From contig NZ_AP022605.1 of assembly GCF_010728155.1 (NCBI RefSeq), positions 3,906,001 to 3,970,000 on the forward strand: a stretch of DNA of 64,000 bases, in the 5' to 3' direction. The stretch is from Mycolicibacterium doricum. GTDB lineage: Bacteria; Actinomycetota; Actinomycetes; Mycobacteriales; Mycobacteriaceae. The translations under genes were made by a program, and so were the position numbers. The notes beneath the pieces are model-generated. The model did no database searches. It was not told the DNA's origin and saw nothing but the letters and a program-made list of their open reading frames with translations. Shown here one piece after another: positions 28,345-36,815 of this stretch. Position 1 is the stretch's first letter, and every line of letters starts with the position of its first letter.

Positions 28345-30842
28345 CCGGGCGCTACGGACAACTCACCTACACCTCGTTGGACACCGCCGCGCGCATGGGC
28401 GGCTGGCAGGTCAAGCAAACCTCCGCCGACCTGTCTGCCGACGAGGTGCGTGCCTTGACGTCGGGGGTGCGCACGGTGTTCCAGCCCGCGCAGCCGCTGC
28501 CCCCATACCCGACACCAGAGCAACTCGACCGCGGCCCGCGCCGGCTCGCGTACGGTCGCCTCGACCGGCAGCGCGCCGGATATTGGCACACCGTGCCCGC
28601 CGGGTCAGACAGCACAGGCAGGCCCGGGAACGTGTTCGCCCACGCACTTCTCGACCGTGCGGCGGGCGAGCGGTCCGACCGCCCCATCCAGTGGTGGCGG
28701 TCCGACGGTTGGCTGTGTCCGTACGGCCCGCTCGCGGTGAGCGCGGCCGCGCTGCCCGGGGAACCACCGACACCCGGAAACGTGGTGACCAAGGACAGCG
28801 TCGTGCAGTTCGCGCTCGACCCCGGAGCCTGGCGGCTCGCGACGCTGTTCGGACTGCTCGACGCGGTCGCCGCCGCCCTCGACGGTGGCCCGCCGGTGGT
28901 GCTCGGCGTGGAATCGGCGGATTCGGCCGCCCAGTGGATCGGGTTGGTCAGCTTCCTGATGTCGTCGGGAACCGCTGCTCGGCTGCACTTCTCGACATTC
29001 GACCGCGCCGACCAACTGGCCCTGGCCCGGCAGAGCAGGCAACACCTGACCGCGGTGCCCGTCGAGGACCTCGAGCTCGTCCCGGAGCACGTCGTCGCGA
29101 TCAGTGAGCACGCGATGCTGTCGCTGGGCGAACTCGACCACGAACCGCACCGCACCGCCGACGGCCGGGCCATCACCGTCACGCCATGGTCGGCGATGGC
29201 GCAGGTGGTGTTGCTCGACGCAGAATCGGCACGGTCCGTCCTGGACGACATCGACCACTACTCCGCGCAGGTCGCCGACACCGGATTGCATCCGGCCTGG
29301 CCACTGGCGATGTCGGTGGCCCACCGCGACCGGTTCGCCGACGCGCTCACCGAGGCCCACGCGGTGATCACCGCACATTCGCCGCGCGCGGCGAGTGGTT
29401 CGGTGGTCGCCCGCACCGTCGCCGCCGTGATGCGCAGCGCGTTGGGAACCAGCACCGCCGACGCATGGAAGGCGATGCAGGACAACGACGACGGGCCCGC
29501 CGGGGACCATGCCGAGGACACCTACCTGCGCCGCGCGGTAGCCGACGAGGAATGGTTGAGCCGACCGGGCCGGACACCCACCCGCGACCGGGACGCCAAC
29601 AGGCACCCGCCGTCACGAGAACTGGGCGAGGCCATCGAATCCGCCCTGGCCGCGGCGCGCGCCGGCGGCCCGTACCGGGTGGCGCGATTGGCCGATCTGC
29701 TGCTGTGTTCGGGGATCGACGACGACCGGGTGACAGCGGCGCTCCGCACCGAGGTGGCCACGGAACTGCTGGACTCCGACTCGGCGCCTGCTCTGCTCAG
29801 TGAGCTGCGCGAGAACGTCGGCGCGCCGACCCGGCTGGCGTTGGCTGCCGCACTCCTGCAGGAACTGCAGGACTGCGGCGACACCCCCGCGGTCGGCGGA
29901 GACGTCGTGGACTGGTTGGCCGACGGTATGAGAGCCCCGGCGCCGCACGATCTGCGGGAAGCCGAGCCGTGGGATCCGGTGTGGACCACGGCGGCGCTGC
30001 GCGGTGTGCGGACGGTCATGCGCGGTGCCAGTGACCAGGCGGACCGCTGGGCGAGCCTGTGGTGGCTGCGGGTCAGCGGGTCGGACCGGTTCGAGGAGGT
30101 CGCGGCCAGTTCGGTGTGGCATCCGGACGAACTGCTAGCTGCGGCAGGGGATTCGGCTCTACCCGGCGCGACGGCGGTACGCACGTTGGTTGGTGCGCCG
30201 CCGTCTGCGGCGCTGGACCGGTTGGCGCAGACGGTGCTGCGCGCCAACAACGACGATGTCGCGGTGGCGTGTGCGGTGGTGCGGATCTTCGGCCCGAGAG
30301 CCTGGATCGAACAGGGCTACGCCGCCAGCCATCAATCCGCCTACGCGCCGCTGTGGGAGCAGGGGCTCGAGGCGGTCGGGACGAGCGCCGTGCATCACGA
30401 CTTCGCGGTGCGTCTGGTGACGTTCGCCGTGATCGCGCTGGCCCACGGGCGGCCGTATCCGCGGTCGAGCGCGAACCTGACCACCGAACCGCACGTGGCT
30501 GCCGAGGCGTTCGGGCAGTTGGCGGCCCTGCTGGACGACTACGTCCTCAACGCCATGCCGGTGCTGGCGGTGGCCGCGCTGCGGTTCGCGCACAACGGCG
30601 ACGATGCCGTGGCGGCCACCGACGGGATCGAAGAGCTGCTGTGGCAGAGCGCAAGGCATGTCATGGCCACCCGCCATCCCGACTCGATCGACCCCGGCAT
30701 GATCGCCGCCACCATGGCCAAGCTCACCGGTGAGCCGAACGACGGTGCCGTCCGCCGGCATCGAAGAACCGTTCAGAAACTACTGGCCCGCCGACCGGAA
30801 ACGCAGACCGCGCCGATCGCCCGAAACCGCTGGAGTCGTTGA
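28341..30842 (+). CDS. saeB: GTPase-associated protein 1 (GAP1)-like protein (SaeB-like)
   Basis: 833 residues, ATG 28341 overlapping the previous stop. The N-terminus MTGRYGQLTYTSLDTAARMG followed by GGWQVKQTS is the typical opening of the GAP1-N domain; the middle part includes NVFAHALLDRA and WRSDGWLCPYG. The large C-terminal part is helical (ALAAALLQELQDCGD and more). GAP1 proteins accompany TRAFAC double-GTPases in NTP-dependent systems proposed to act in biological conflict in multicellular-type bacteria. Here the GTPase follows directly. No enzymatic motif of its own is seen. It matches the second sae gene by position. Confidence 0.75.
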   Translation: MTGRYGQLTYTSLDTAARMGGWQVKQTSADLSADEVRALTSGVRTVFQPAQPLPPYPTPEQLDRGPRRLAYGRLDRQRAGYWHTVPAGSDSTGRPGNVFAHALLDRAAGERSDRPIQWWRSDGWLCPYGPLAVSAAALPGEPPTPGNVVTKDSVVQFALDPGAWRLATLFGLLDAVAAALDGGPPVVLGVESADSAAQWIGLVSFLMSSGTAARLHFSTFDRADQLALARQSRQHLTAVPVEDLELVPEHVVAISEHAMLSLGELDHEPHRTADGRAITVTPWSAMAQVVLLDAESARSVLDDIDHYSAQVADTGLHPAWPLAMSVAHRDRFADALTEAHAVITAHSPRAASGSVVARTVAAVMRSALGTSTADAWKAMQDNDDGPAGDHAEDTYLRRAVADEEWLSRPGRTPTRDRDANRHPPSRELGEAIESALAAARAGGPYRVARLADLLLCSGIDDDRVTAALRTEVATELLDSDSAPALLSELRENVGAPTRLALAAALLQELQDCGDTPAVGGDVVDWLADGMRAPAPHDLREAEPWDPVWTTAALRGVRTVMRGASDQADRWASLWWLRVSGSDRFEEVAASSVWHPDELLAAAGDSALPGATAVRTLVGAPPSAALDRLAQTVLRANNDDVAVACAVVRIFGPRAWIEQGYAASHQSAYAPLWEQGLEAVGTSAVHHDFAVRLVTFAVIALAHGRPYPRSSANLTTEPHVAAEAFGQLAALLDDYVLNAMPVLAVAALRFAHNGDDAVAATDGIEELLWQSARHVMATRHPDSIDPGMIAATMAKLTGEPNDGAVRRHRRTVQKLLARRPETQTAPIARNRWSR

Positions 30843-30843
30843 C

Positions 30844-32001
30844 GTGACGAAATGCCCGCGGTGCTTCTCGGTACTGGACCCGAACCAGTACCTGTGGACG
30901 CTTCCGCCGCACGCGGGAGGCACCCGCTACCGCGACGACCTCGCCTCGTCCTATCTGGGGGCTCCTGCCGAGTCGGGTGCGCTCTACACCTGGGCCCGTC
31001 CGCCCGGCTACACCGGACCGCCGCCACCGCTGTCGGAAGCAAGCCAGGCGCTGCAGGGTCGGGCAGTGGAAATCTGCCCGGTCTGTCACTACATGCTTCC
31101 CGACGACTGGCGCAACGGCCACGCGATCTGCATCGCGATGGCCGGTGCACGCGCCACGGGCAAGAGCCTCTACATCGGCGTGCTGGTGAAACAACTCGAG
31201 CTGCTGTGCGAACACCTCGGGGTGTCGATGCAGCCGGCCACCCGGGCAACCGCGACGGCCTACACCATGAACTACGAGACGCCGCTGTATGTCCAGCGGG
31301 GTCTGGTGCCGCCGACCCCCACCGTGCAGACCCAGGCCTCGCATCAACGCGAGCCACTGATTTACGGGATCGGGGTATGGCACGGCGTCCGGCGCTATCT
31401 GGTGTTGCGGGACGTCGCGGGCGAGGATCTCGAGTCCGGCGATCTGTATACCGCGCCGTTCCGGTTCTTCGCCAACGCCGACGCGGTGTTGTTCATGTTT
31501 GATCCGTTGCGTATCAAAGGGATCCGCGACCAACTCCAGGATCTGCTCCCGGCGCAGGCCTCCGGCGGGGGCGATCCGCGCGCGGTGCTCAACAACGTGT
31601 TGAACGCCGTCGGCACCGGTCAACCGAAACTTGCCGTGATCGTGTCGAAGTTCGACGCGCTACGGGTGTTGCGCGACGTCGAGGGATCCGAGTGGAGCCT
31701 GATCATGTCCAACGCCGGGGCGGCGTATCTGCGGGACCCGTCGGACACCCCGCAGTACGACGAATCCGACGGGCAGCTGCTGCACGAAGAGATGCGCAGC
31801 CTGCTCACCCGGTTGCACGGCGGGTCCGTCGTCACGGCGGTGGAGAACCCGGCCACCGGCATGCGGCTGGTGCACCGCTACTTCGCCGTCTCCGCGCTCG
31901 GCGCGCCCCCGAGCGGGAACCGCCTGCATTCGCGCGGGATCGCGCCGTTCCGCACCGTCGACCCGGTGCGGTGGGTGACCGCGTCATACGGTGTGCTCTG
32001 A
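30844..32001 (+). CDS. saeC: DO-GTPase2-like TRAFAC GTPase with N-terminal zinc fingers (SaeC-like)
   Basis: 385 residues from GTG 30844, two bases after the saeB stop; the open frame upstream lies inside saeB. Zinc-binding pairs CPRC (residue 4) and CPVC (about 78) form a split ribbon. The P-loop is MAGARATGKSLYIGVLV (about 100), the Walker B/switch is LRDVAGEDLE (about 190), and the GTP-specificity-like motif is AVIVSKFDALR (about 265). This is the pattern of the double-GTPase 2 family. It probably acts as the switch of the saeABC system; SaeB may be its regulator. Relation to ESX-1 is inferred from location and from M. smegmatis. Confidence 0.78.
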   Translation: MTKCPRCFSVLDPNQYLWTLPPHAGGTRYRDDLASSYLGAPAESGALYTWARPPGYTGPPPPLSEASQALQGRAVEICPVCHYMLPDDWRNGHAICIAMAGARATGKSLYIGVLVKQLELLCEHLGVSMQPATRATATAYTMNYETPLYVQRGLVPPTPTVQTQASHQREPLIYGIGVWHGVRRYLVLRDVAGEDLESGDLYTAPFRFFANADAVLFMFDPLRIKGIRDQLQDLLPAQASGGGDPRAVLNNVLNAVGTGQPKLAVIVSKFDALRVLRDVEGSEWSLIMSNAGAAYLRDPSDTPQYDESDGQLLHEEMRSLLTRLHGGSVVTAVENPATGMRLVHRYFAVSALGAPPSGNRLHSRGIAPFRTVDPVRWVTASYGVL

Positions 32002-32187
32002 CGGAGCCGCTGATAGCGGGCGGCGCCGGGCGAACCGCTGCCGGCGGGATGACCGCGCGCATCCATGCCGAATCGCCGTCCACGGCTCGGAGGCCGAAGA
32101 TGTCGTCGACGACACCGTTGCCGCCGCACTCGAAGAAACACGACGACTCCTGTGACGCCGACCGCACGGGCCTGATAGGCATACATC

Positions 32188-32697
32188 GTGGGCAAGAACG
32201 AGCGGGCGAAGATCGTGATGTCGGACGCCGAGATCGCCGAATTCATCGACCGCAGCCGCACCGCCACGATGGCCACCGTGCTGTCCAACGGCCGGCCGCA
32301 CCTGGTGGCGATGTGGTACGCGGTACTCGACGGGGAGATCTGGTTCGAGACGAAGGCCAAATCGCAGAAGGCGGTCAACCTCCGCCGCGATCCGACGGTG
32401 ACGGTGATGATCGAGGACGGCCTGACGTACAACACGCTGCGCGGAGTCTCCATCGACGGCCGCGCGGAGATCATCGACTCCGATCCCGATCAGCTTCTGC
32501 GGGTGGGGATCAGCGTCTGGGAGCGCTACACCGGCCCCTACGGTGACGACATGAGGCCGTTCGTCGATCAGATGATGCACAACCGGATCGCGATACGCGT
32601 GGTGCCCGAGCGGACACGAAGCTGGGACCACCGCAAGCTCGGGATGCCCGAGATGCCGTTGAGCGGCAGCACCGCCCAGTACCTGGGGGAGCAGTGA
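32188..32697 (+). CDS. PPOX-class F420-dependent oxidoreductase (FDOR-B-like)
   Basis: 169 residues, GTG/ATG region start at 32188. The split-barrel motif is SRTATMATVLSNGRPHLVAM followed by WYAVLDGEIWFET, then KSQKAVNLRRDPTVTVMIED, which is the usual order of pyridoxamine-phosphate-oxidase-fold proteins that bind deazaflavin F420 in mycobacteria. The C-terminal SWDHRKLGMPEMPLSGSTAQ is also found in these proteins. The substrate is unknown; members reduce quinones, biliverdin or unsaturated compounds. It is convergent with a GNAT gene. Confidence 0.82.
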   Translation: MGKNERAKIVMSDAEIAEFIDRSRTATMATVLSNGRPHLVAMWYAVLDGEIWFETKAKSQKAVNLRRDPTVTVMIEDGLTYNTLRGVSIDGRAEIIDSDPDQLLRVGISVWERYTGPYGDDMRPFVDQMMHNRIAIRVVPERTRSWDHRKLGMPEMPLSGSTAQYLGEQ

Positions 32698-32736
32698 CCG
32701 CCACCGGCGCGCCCTAGCAGCGGACGTGGGGCTCGG

Positions 32737-33042
32737 TCAGCCCTCGACTGGGTCGACGATGTCGGCGTACTCGTGGTGCTTTCCGACGTAGTTCGCGACC
32801 AGTTCGCACTGCGGGACGATCCGCTTGCCTGTCGAGCTCGTCTGCTGCAACGCCTCCCCGACGAGAATGGTGGCCAGCCCTCGGCCCTCGAACCGCCCGT
32901 CGACCTCGGTGTGGGTGAACACCCGTTGACCCTCACGATCGGAGAACTCGACGAAGCCCACTGTCTGGCCGTCCACGCCGATGGTGAATCGGTCGGCTTC
33001 GGCCTTGACCGTGGTGGGCGCGCCGGTTTTGTCTGTGGTCAC
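32737..33042 (-). CDS. Small GNAT-family N-acetyltransferase (YjdJ/CG type)
   Basis: 101 residues, GTG start at 33042 with CAGGAGAG upstream. It has the small GNAT pattern DRFTIGVDGQTVGFVEFSDR, then FTHTEVDGRFEGRGLATILV (the acetyl-CoA loop, variant of Q/RxxGxG/A) and PQCELVANYVGKHHEYADIV, where Cys and Tyr are conserved in the Acetyltransf_CG family. The acceptor is unknown. It stands alone between the F420-type gene and whiB6. Confidence 0.85.
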   Translation of the reverse strand: MTTDKTGAPTTVKAEADRFTIGVDGQTVGFVEFSDREGQRVFTHTEVDGRFEGRGLATILVGEALQQTSSTGKRIVPQCELVANYVGKHHEYADIVDPVEG

Positions 33043-33384
33043 GGGCTCTCCTGGTCATTGCGTGTCATTGATCATGGGGTGTCATTGAGCGGTGCTGCTG
33101 TACCGCGGATACCCGCCGCCGCCGTCGCCGACCCTCGATCAGCGGGCGAATCGAAGTTCCCGCTCAGTCGAGGGAGTCGACGGCTCGCCGCGCTCGACAA
33201 TCGCCCAGAAGTGGGGACGGTGCCGCCATGGCGCCTCTCGGCGAGTGGTCGCTCGAAGCGACGTTCAATGTTGGGGCCCGGGGCATGCCCGGCACCGTCG
33301 CAAGATGTAACGACCCTCGCCGTCGTGGTATTCCATCGGGCCCGCCGCCGACCCCTCGGACTCGGCGGCGTAATCCGGACGGGA
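33043..33384. other. Intergenic region with short TGTCATTG repeats
   Basis: Three copies of GTCATTG lie at about 33054-33086, directly upstream of the minus-strand GNAT gene, and may belong to its promoter. The remaining ~300 bp has open frames without a recognisable product. Confidence 0.4.
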
Positions 33385-33678
33385 TCACGCGGACTCGGGA
33401 AACACCCGGCGGATCGCACGGACAGGGTAACCGTTGCGCTCGGCCAGCGAACGAAGCTGCTTCAACGCGAAGCTCCGCCCGCGGCCGGCCTCCGGAATCA
33501 CGATGCCGGCCCAGAGGCCTTCGGCGCGCGGGAGTTCGACCGCGTCGCGGGCGCACATCCAGCGGCGCGGGCAGCGTCGGCAGATGGCCTTCGCCTCTTC
33601 GTCGGCCGTCGTAGTCCAACGTTCCGGATCGCGGGTGCAGGCGCCGACCGGGACCTCCAGAAATGTCACGTCGCTCAT
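33385..33678 (-). CDS. whiB6: WhiB-family iron-sulfur regulator WhiB6
   Basis: 97 residues from ATG 33676-33678, with AAGGAGTT 5 nt upstream; this start was preferred to upstream ones because the family begins here with MSDVTFLEVPVGACTRDP. Four cysteines bind the 4Fe-4S cluster: one in GACTRDP and three in AICRRCPRRWMCARD. The G-rich turn is EGLWAGIVIPE, and the basic C-terminus GRSFALKQLRSLAERNG contacts DNA. It corresponds to Rv3862c, which controls ESX-1 genes in redox response. It faces the divergent double-HTH regulator gene and lies 5 kb before espG1. Confidence 0.92.
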   Translation of the reverse strand: MSDVTFLEVPVGACTRDPERWTTTADEEAKAICRRCPRRWMCARDAVELPRAEGLWAGIVIPEAGRGRSFALKQLRSLAERNGYPVRAIRRVFPESA

Positions 33679-33743
33679 GGGTAACTCCTTGGGACAAGCC
33701 GTGCGGGCCAGCGCCTCACGGGGTGGGGTGGAATCTATAGCAA

Positions 33744-33988
33744 TAACCGTAGCGATGCAACGGTTAGTCCCCGGCCACGTAAAGTCCGCCTCACGGGTGC
33801 GTCCAGCGCCGACAAAACCGTACGGACGTGAACTGCCGCGATAAGGCAAAGAGGCGATATGGCGCAACGGTTGTGCGCAGCGCAAACCGAAGCGTTCCGC
33901 GAACCGACGGGCAGCCGAAGGCGTAGCTCCGATACGGATTGGTACTGGGATTACCAACCGAGTCATAGCGTTGGCCGTTCCACGGTTA
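33744..33988. promoter_or_regulatory. AACGGTTA boxes in the whiB6 / double-HTH divergent promoter region
   Basis: An inverted repeat TAACCGT (33744-33750) / ACGGTTA (33760-33766) is followed by AACGGTT at 33866-33872 and ACGGTTA at 33982-33988. The first pair lies ~70 bp upstream of whiB6 and the last ~50 bp upstream of the divergent gene. Recurrence in one 360-bp promoter region suggests a regulator site. Confidence 0.45.
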
Positions 33989-34037
33989 GTATTGCGGCAC
34001 CGAGCCGTCGTCGAGCCAGCGAGGATGAGCGCCGTCC

Positions 34038-34799
34038 ATGACCAACGCGGAGTCGATCGACGAGGCGACCGGGGTGCTCGACCCCGGCGTCGCCCGCGCC
34101 GGTGCGGCGGCTGCGGCGCGACGCCGAGAACTCGACATCAGCCAGCGCAGCCTGGCCGCCGACGGCATCATCAACGCCGGGGCGCTCATCGCCTTCGAAA
34201 AGGGCCGCAGTTGGCCGCGCGAGCGTACCCGGGCAAAGTTGGAACAGGTGTTGCGCTGGCCTCCGGGGACCATCGCGAAGCTGCGCCGTGGCGAGCCGGT
34301 CGCCGCCCGCGACGCCACCACCACAACCACCCCCGTCACCTCGGCGGGCCCTGCGGCGACCACGGCTGCCGAGGCGCCGCTGATCGCGCAGGCCGTGGAG
34401 GCCGCGGTTCATACCCTCAGCGCCACCGCGGATGTGCTGCCGCCGGTCGACGACCCCTACTTCACCCCCCGGGTAACGACGATCCTCTCCGACCTGCGAC
34501 AGCTCGAGGCAGTCGCGACCCGCGCTGCCCGGATCGGAAAGGTCACCCCGGCCCTGATCAAGGCGCTCGGCGCGGTCCGCCGACGGATCGACGAACTGAC
34601 GATGCTGGCCGCCACTGCTCCGAACGCCACCCTGGGGCAGCGGCTGTACGCGGTGCGCCGGCGAGCCAATCTGACGATCAGCGAGACGGCGCAGGCGGCC
34701 GGCGTCTCCGACGACGACATCGCGGGCGCGGAAGCCGAACTACCGGTCTCGGCCGGCGCAGCAGCCGCTGTCGAGGCACTGATCGGTGCGCTGACGTGA
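34038..34799 (+). CDS. Double helix-turn-helix (XRE-like) transcriptional regulator
   Basis: 253 residues, ATG start. An N-terminal HTH (RRRELDISQRSLAADGIINA, then LIAFEKGRSWPRERTRAKLE) is like XRE domains. A Thr/Ala linker and a helical middle part follow. A second HTH-like segment lies at the C-terminus (LGQRLYAVRRRANLTISETA, then QAAGVSDDDIAGAEAEL). Two such modules in one protein are unusual and may allow binding of spaced sites. Divergent position to whiB6 just before ESX-1 suggests a role in that locus, but this is inference. Confidence 0.7.
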   Translation: MTNAESIDEATGVLDPGVARAGAAAAARRRELDISQRSLAADGIINAGALIAFEKGRSWPRERTRAKLEQVLRWPPGTIAKLRRGEPVAARDATTTTTPVTSAGPAATTAAEAPLIAQAVEAAVHTLSATADVLPPVDDPYFTPRVTTILSDLRQLEAVATRAARIGKVTPALIKALGAVRRRIDELTMLAATAPNATLGQRLYAVRRRANLTISETAQAAGVSDDDIAGAEAELPVSAGAAAAVEALIGALT

Positions 34800-34920
34800 T
34801 GGGGCGGCGATTCACGTCCGCCGTCGCCAGATGCGGCCTACTACGCTTCCATGGGTACATTTTGCGAGTTCACCCGAGCGGGGGTCCCGAAGTGACGACG
34901 AGGTACGTGGAGGTCCGGAC

Positions 34921-35778
34921 ATGACGTGGCCGCCTCCGCCCCCGTCGTCGGACCCCTGGGCGACCGGTCCCGTCCCCGGGCGCGATGACGGCGAATCCGC
35001 GGCCGAGCCGGCCTTAGAACCCTTGTGGGAGCCGGTCTCGGAGCCGGTCGCGGATTCCGGCCCCGACGAGTTCTCCGAACCCGTCGAGCAACCGATCGAT
35101 CAACCCGTGGATCGACCGATCGACCAGCCGGTGGCCGACGGTGGCTCGCCCTCCGCCGGATACGGCACGCCGCCGCCGGTGGTTCCTCGGGCGCAGATGG
35201 CCCCGCGGCAGCCGAAGAGGCCGGTGTGGCTGATCGCCGCCGCGGTTCTGGGGGTGATCCTGGTCGGCGTCGCGGTGTGGCTGTTGGTTCCGTCCGGCGA
35301 GGGCGGCGGCACGATCACCGCCTCGACGACCTCACCGACGCGCACCGCCGATCCACGAGCCGAAGCCGATCTGCGCGGACTCATACCGCGTGGCTATGCC
35401 CCCGACGCCTGCGATATGCAGCCCCCGCCGGAACGCGCGCTCGCCAAGGCATCCTGCGGCGCGAACACCGACCCCGGCGGCCCGCCGTCGGCGACCTACA
35501 CGATCACGGCGGACGACACCGCGCTGGACGCGGCGTTCAACGACGTCGTGGAGGCGACCTCCATCGTCACCTGCCCCGGGAACATCCAGTCGCCGGGACC
35601 GTGGCGGCGCAACGCCACCCCGCAGAAGGTCAGCGGTGTGCTGTTCTGCGGACTTCAGGCCGACGGCCCGGTGGTGGCATGGACCAATTCCGAGGAATCA
35701 CTCATCGCGGTGGTGAAGTCCGGCCCGCAGGGACCGGCTCTCGAGCAGCTCTACATCTGGTGGAGTTCCCACTCCTGA
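34921..35778 (+). CDS. Single-pass membrane protein with Pro-rich cytoplasmic and extracytoplasmic sensor-like domain
   Basis: 285 residues from ATG 34921 (MTWPPPPPSSDPW). Residues 1-100 are acidic and Pro-rich with EPVSEPV / QPIDQPVDRPIDQP repeats. One transmembrane helix lies near 102-123 (VWLIAAAVLGVILVGVAVWL). The outer domain has cysteines at DACDMQ, ASCGAN, VTCPGN and LFCGLQ, probably two disulfides, and resembles extracytoplasmic parts of mycobacterial Ser/Thr kinases or envelope proteins. No catalytic motif is seen. It follows the regulator gene on the same strand by 121 bp. The function is unknown. Confidence 0.65.
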   Translation: MTWPPPPPSSDPWATGPVPGRDDGESAAEPALEPLWEPVSEPVADSGPDEFSEPVEQPIDQPVDRPIDQPVADGGSPSAGYGTPPPVVPRAQMAPRQPKRPVWLIAAAVLGVILVGVAVWLLVPSGEGGGTITASTTSPTRTADPRAEADLRGLIPRGYAPDACDMQPPPERALAKASCGANTDPGGPPSATYTITADDTALDAAFNDVVEATSIVTCPGNIQSPGPWRRNATPQKVSGVLFCGLQADGPVVAWTNSEESLIAVVKSGPQGPALEQLYIWWSSHS

Positions 35779-35809
35779 TCGAACCGATGTGTTCCCGCCG
35801 AGGGCTGCG

Positions 35810-36697
35810 TCAGGGCACCGGCACGGGGGTGGGCGTGGGGATCACCGGGGTGGGCGTGGGGATCACCGCGCCCGGCCCGTGCGGCACGGGAGCCTGGTCA
35901 CCCTGTGCACCGGACGGAAGCGGAGTGCCCGAGCTGGTCGCGGGCAGCGGAGTTCCCGAGCTGGTGGCCGGTAGCGGGGTGCCGACGCTGCCCGCGGGGA
36001 GCGGGGTGCCCGAGCTGCCGGCCGGGGCCGGGACGAGTTCGGCGCTGGCGGGGACGGGCGCACCCGGAGTCGCGGGCTCGACGGCCTCGGCGGCGGCGGG
36101 TGGAGTCTGCTCGGCGGCCTGTGGCGATGACGAGGTGGCGCTTCCGGACGGCGACGACCTCGGCCGCGGGGTCCACGACGGGGTGCTCGACGGGGTGCTC
36201 GACGGCGCCGGCTGCACCCACAGCAAAAGATCCCGGCTGCCGTCGTTGTAGACGACGCTGTCCGGCTGAGCGCCCGTGACGTCGAAGTACAGTTTGCCGG
36301 TGGTCTGCTGACCCTGGTTGAGCGTCGACGGGTTGACGCCCTGAGGCGTGGCGACCTGCCACAGCACGCGGTAGGTCTCGCCATTCTTGGCGCGGGCATT
36401 GAAGTTCGACACGATCGGCGTCGCGGCGCCCTGGACCGCCTCGTCGGTGGCGGTGGCCTCCCACAGCGTTCCGCGCACGACGTAGGGGATGGTGTCGGTG
36501 CTGGTCTTCAGATCCGTGACGGTCCAGCCCTGCACGACCGATCCGTTGACGAGATCAGCCTGCTGGCCGATCCCGTGGACGGCCGGGCCTGCCGGCGCGC
36601 CCGACTCCGCCCCGACGATCGGTGCAGCCATGACCGCACCGGCGACAGCGGCTGCCGCGGCTGCTGCGGCTGCGGCGAAAACATCGGTGATCTTCAA
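35810..36697 (-). CDS. MPT63-like (DUF1942) secreted protein with Pro/Ser-rich repeat tail
   Basis: 295 residues. An Ala-rich signal peptide (VFAAAAAAAAAAVAGAVMAA) is followed by the MPT63 domain (LVNGSVVQGWTVTDLKTSTD, GTLWEATATDEAVQG, FNARAKNGETYRVLWQVATP, GQQTTGKLYFDVTG, VYNDGSRDLLLWV), an immunoglobulin-like beta sandwich. Residues about 165-295 are a low-complexity tail with four SSGTPLPAx units and repeated IPTPTPV. M. tuberculosis MPT63 lacks such a tail. The tail may anchor it in the envelope or carry glycans. It lies downstream of the MinD-like gene, probably in one operon. Confidence 0.85.
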   Translation of the reverse strand: MKITDVFAAAAAAAAAAVAGAVMAAPIVGAESGAPAGPAVHGIGQQADLVNGSVVQGWTVTDLKTSTDTIPYVVRGTLWEATATDEAVQGAATPIVSNFNARAKNGETYRVLWQVATPQGVNPSTLNQGQQTTGKLYFDVTGAQPDSVVYNDGSRDLLLWVQPAPSSTPSSTPSWTPRPRSSPSGSATSSSPQAAEQTPPAAAEAVEPATPGAPVPASAELVPAPAGSSGTPLPAGSVGTPLPATSSGTPLPATSSGTPLPSGAQGDQAPVPHGPGAVIPTPTPVIPTPTPVPVP

Positions 36698-36815
36698 CGT
36701 GGTTCACTCCCTGAGTCGTCCTACGGCCGACTCCCCCGTTCCTGGAGGCGGACCCGCTAGCGAACCTAGCAAATGACGACGTCGCCAAGCACCCCCGGGC
36801 GGCAGGTCGGAGCCC

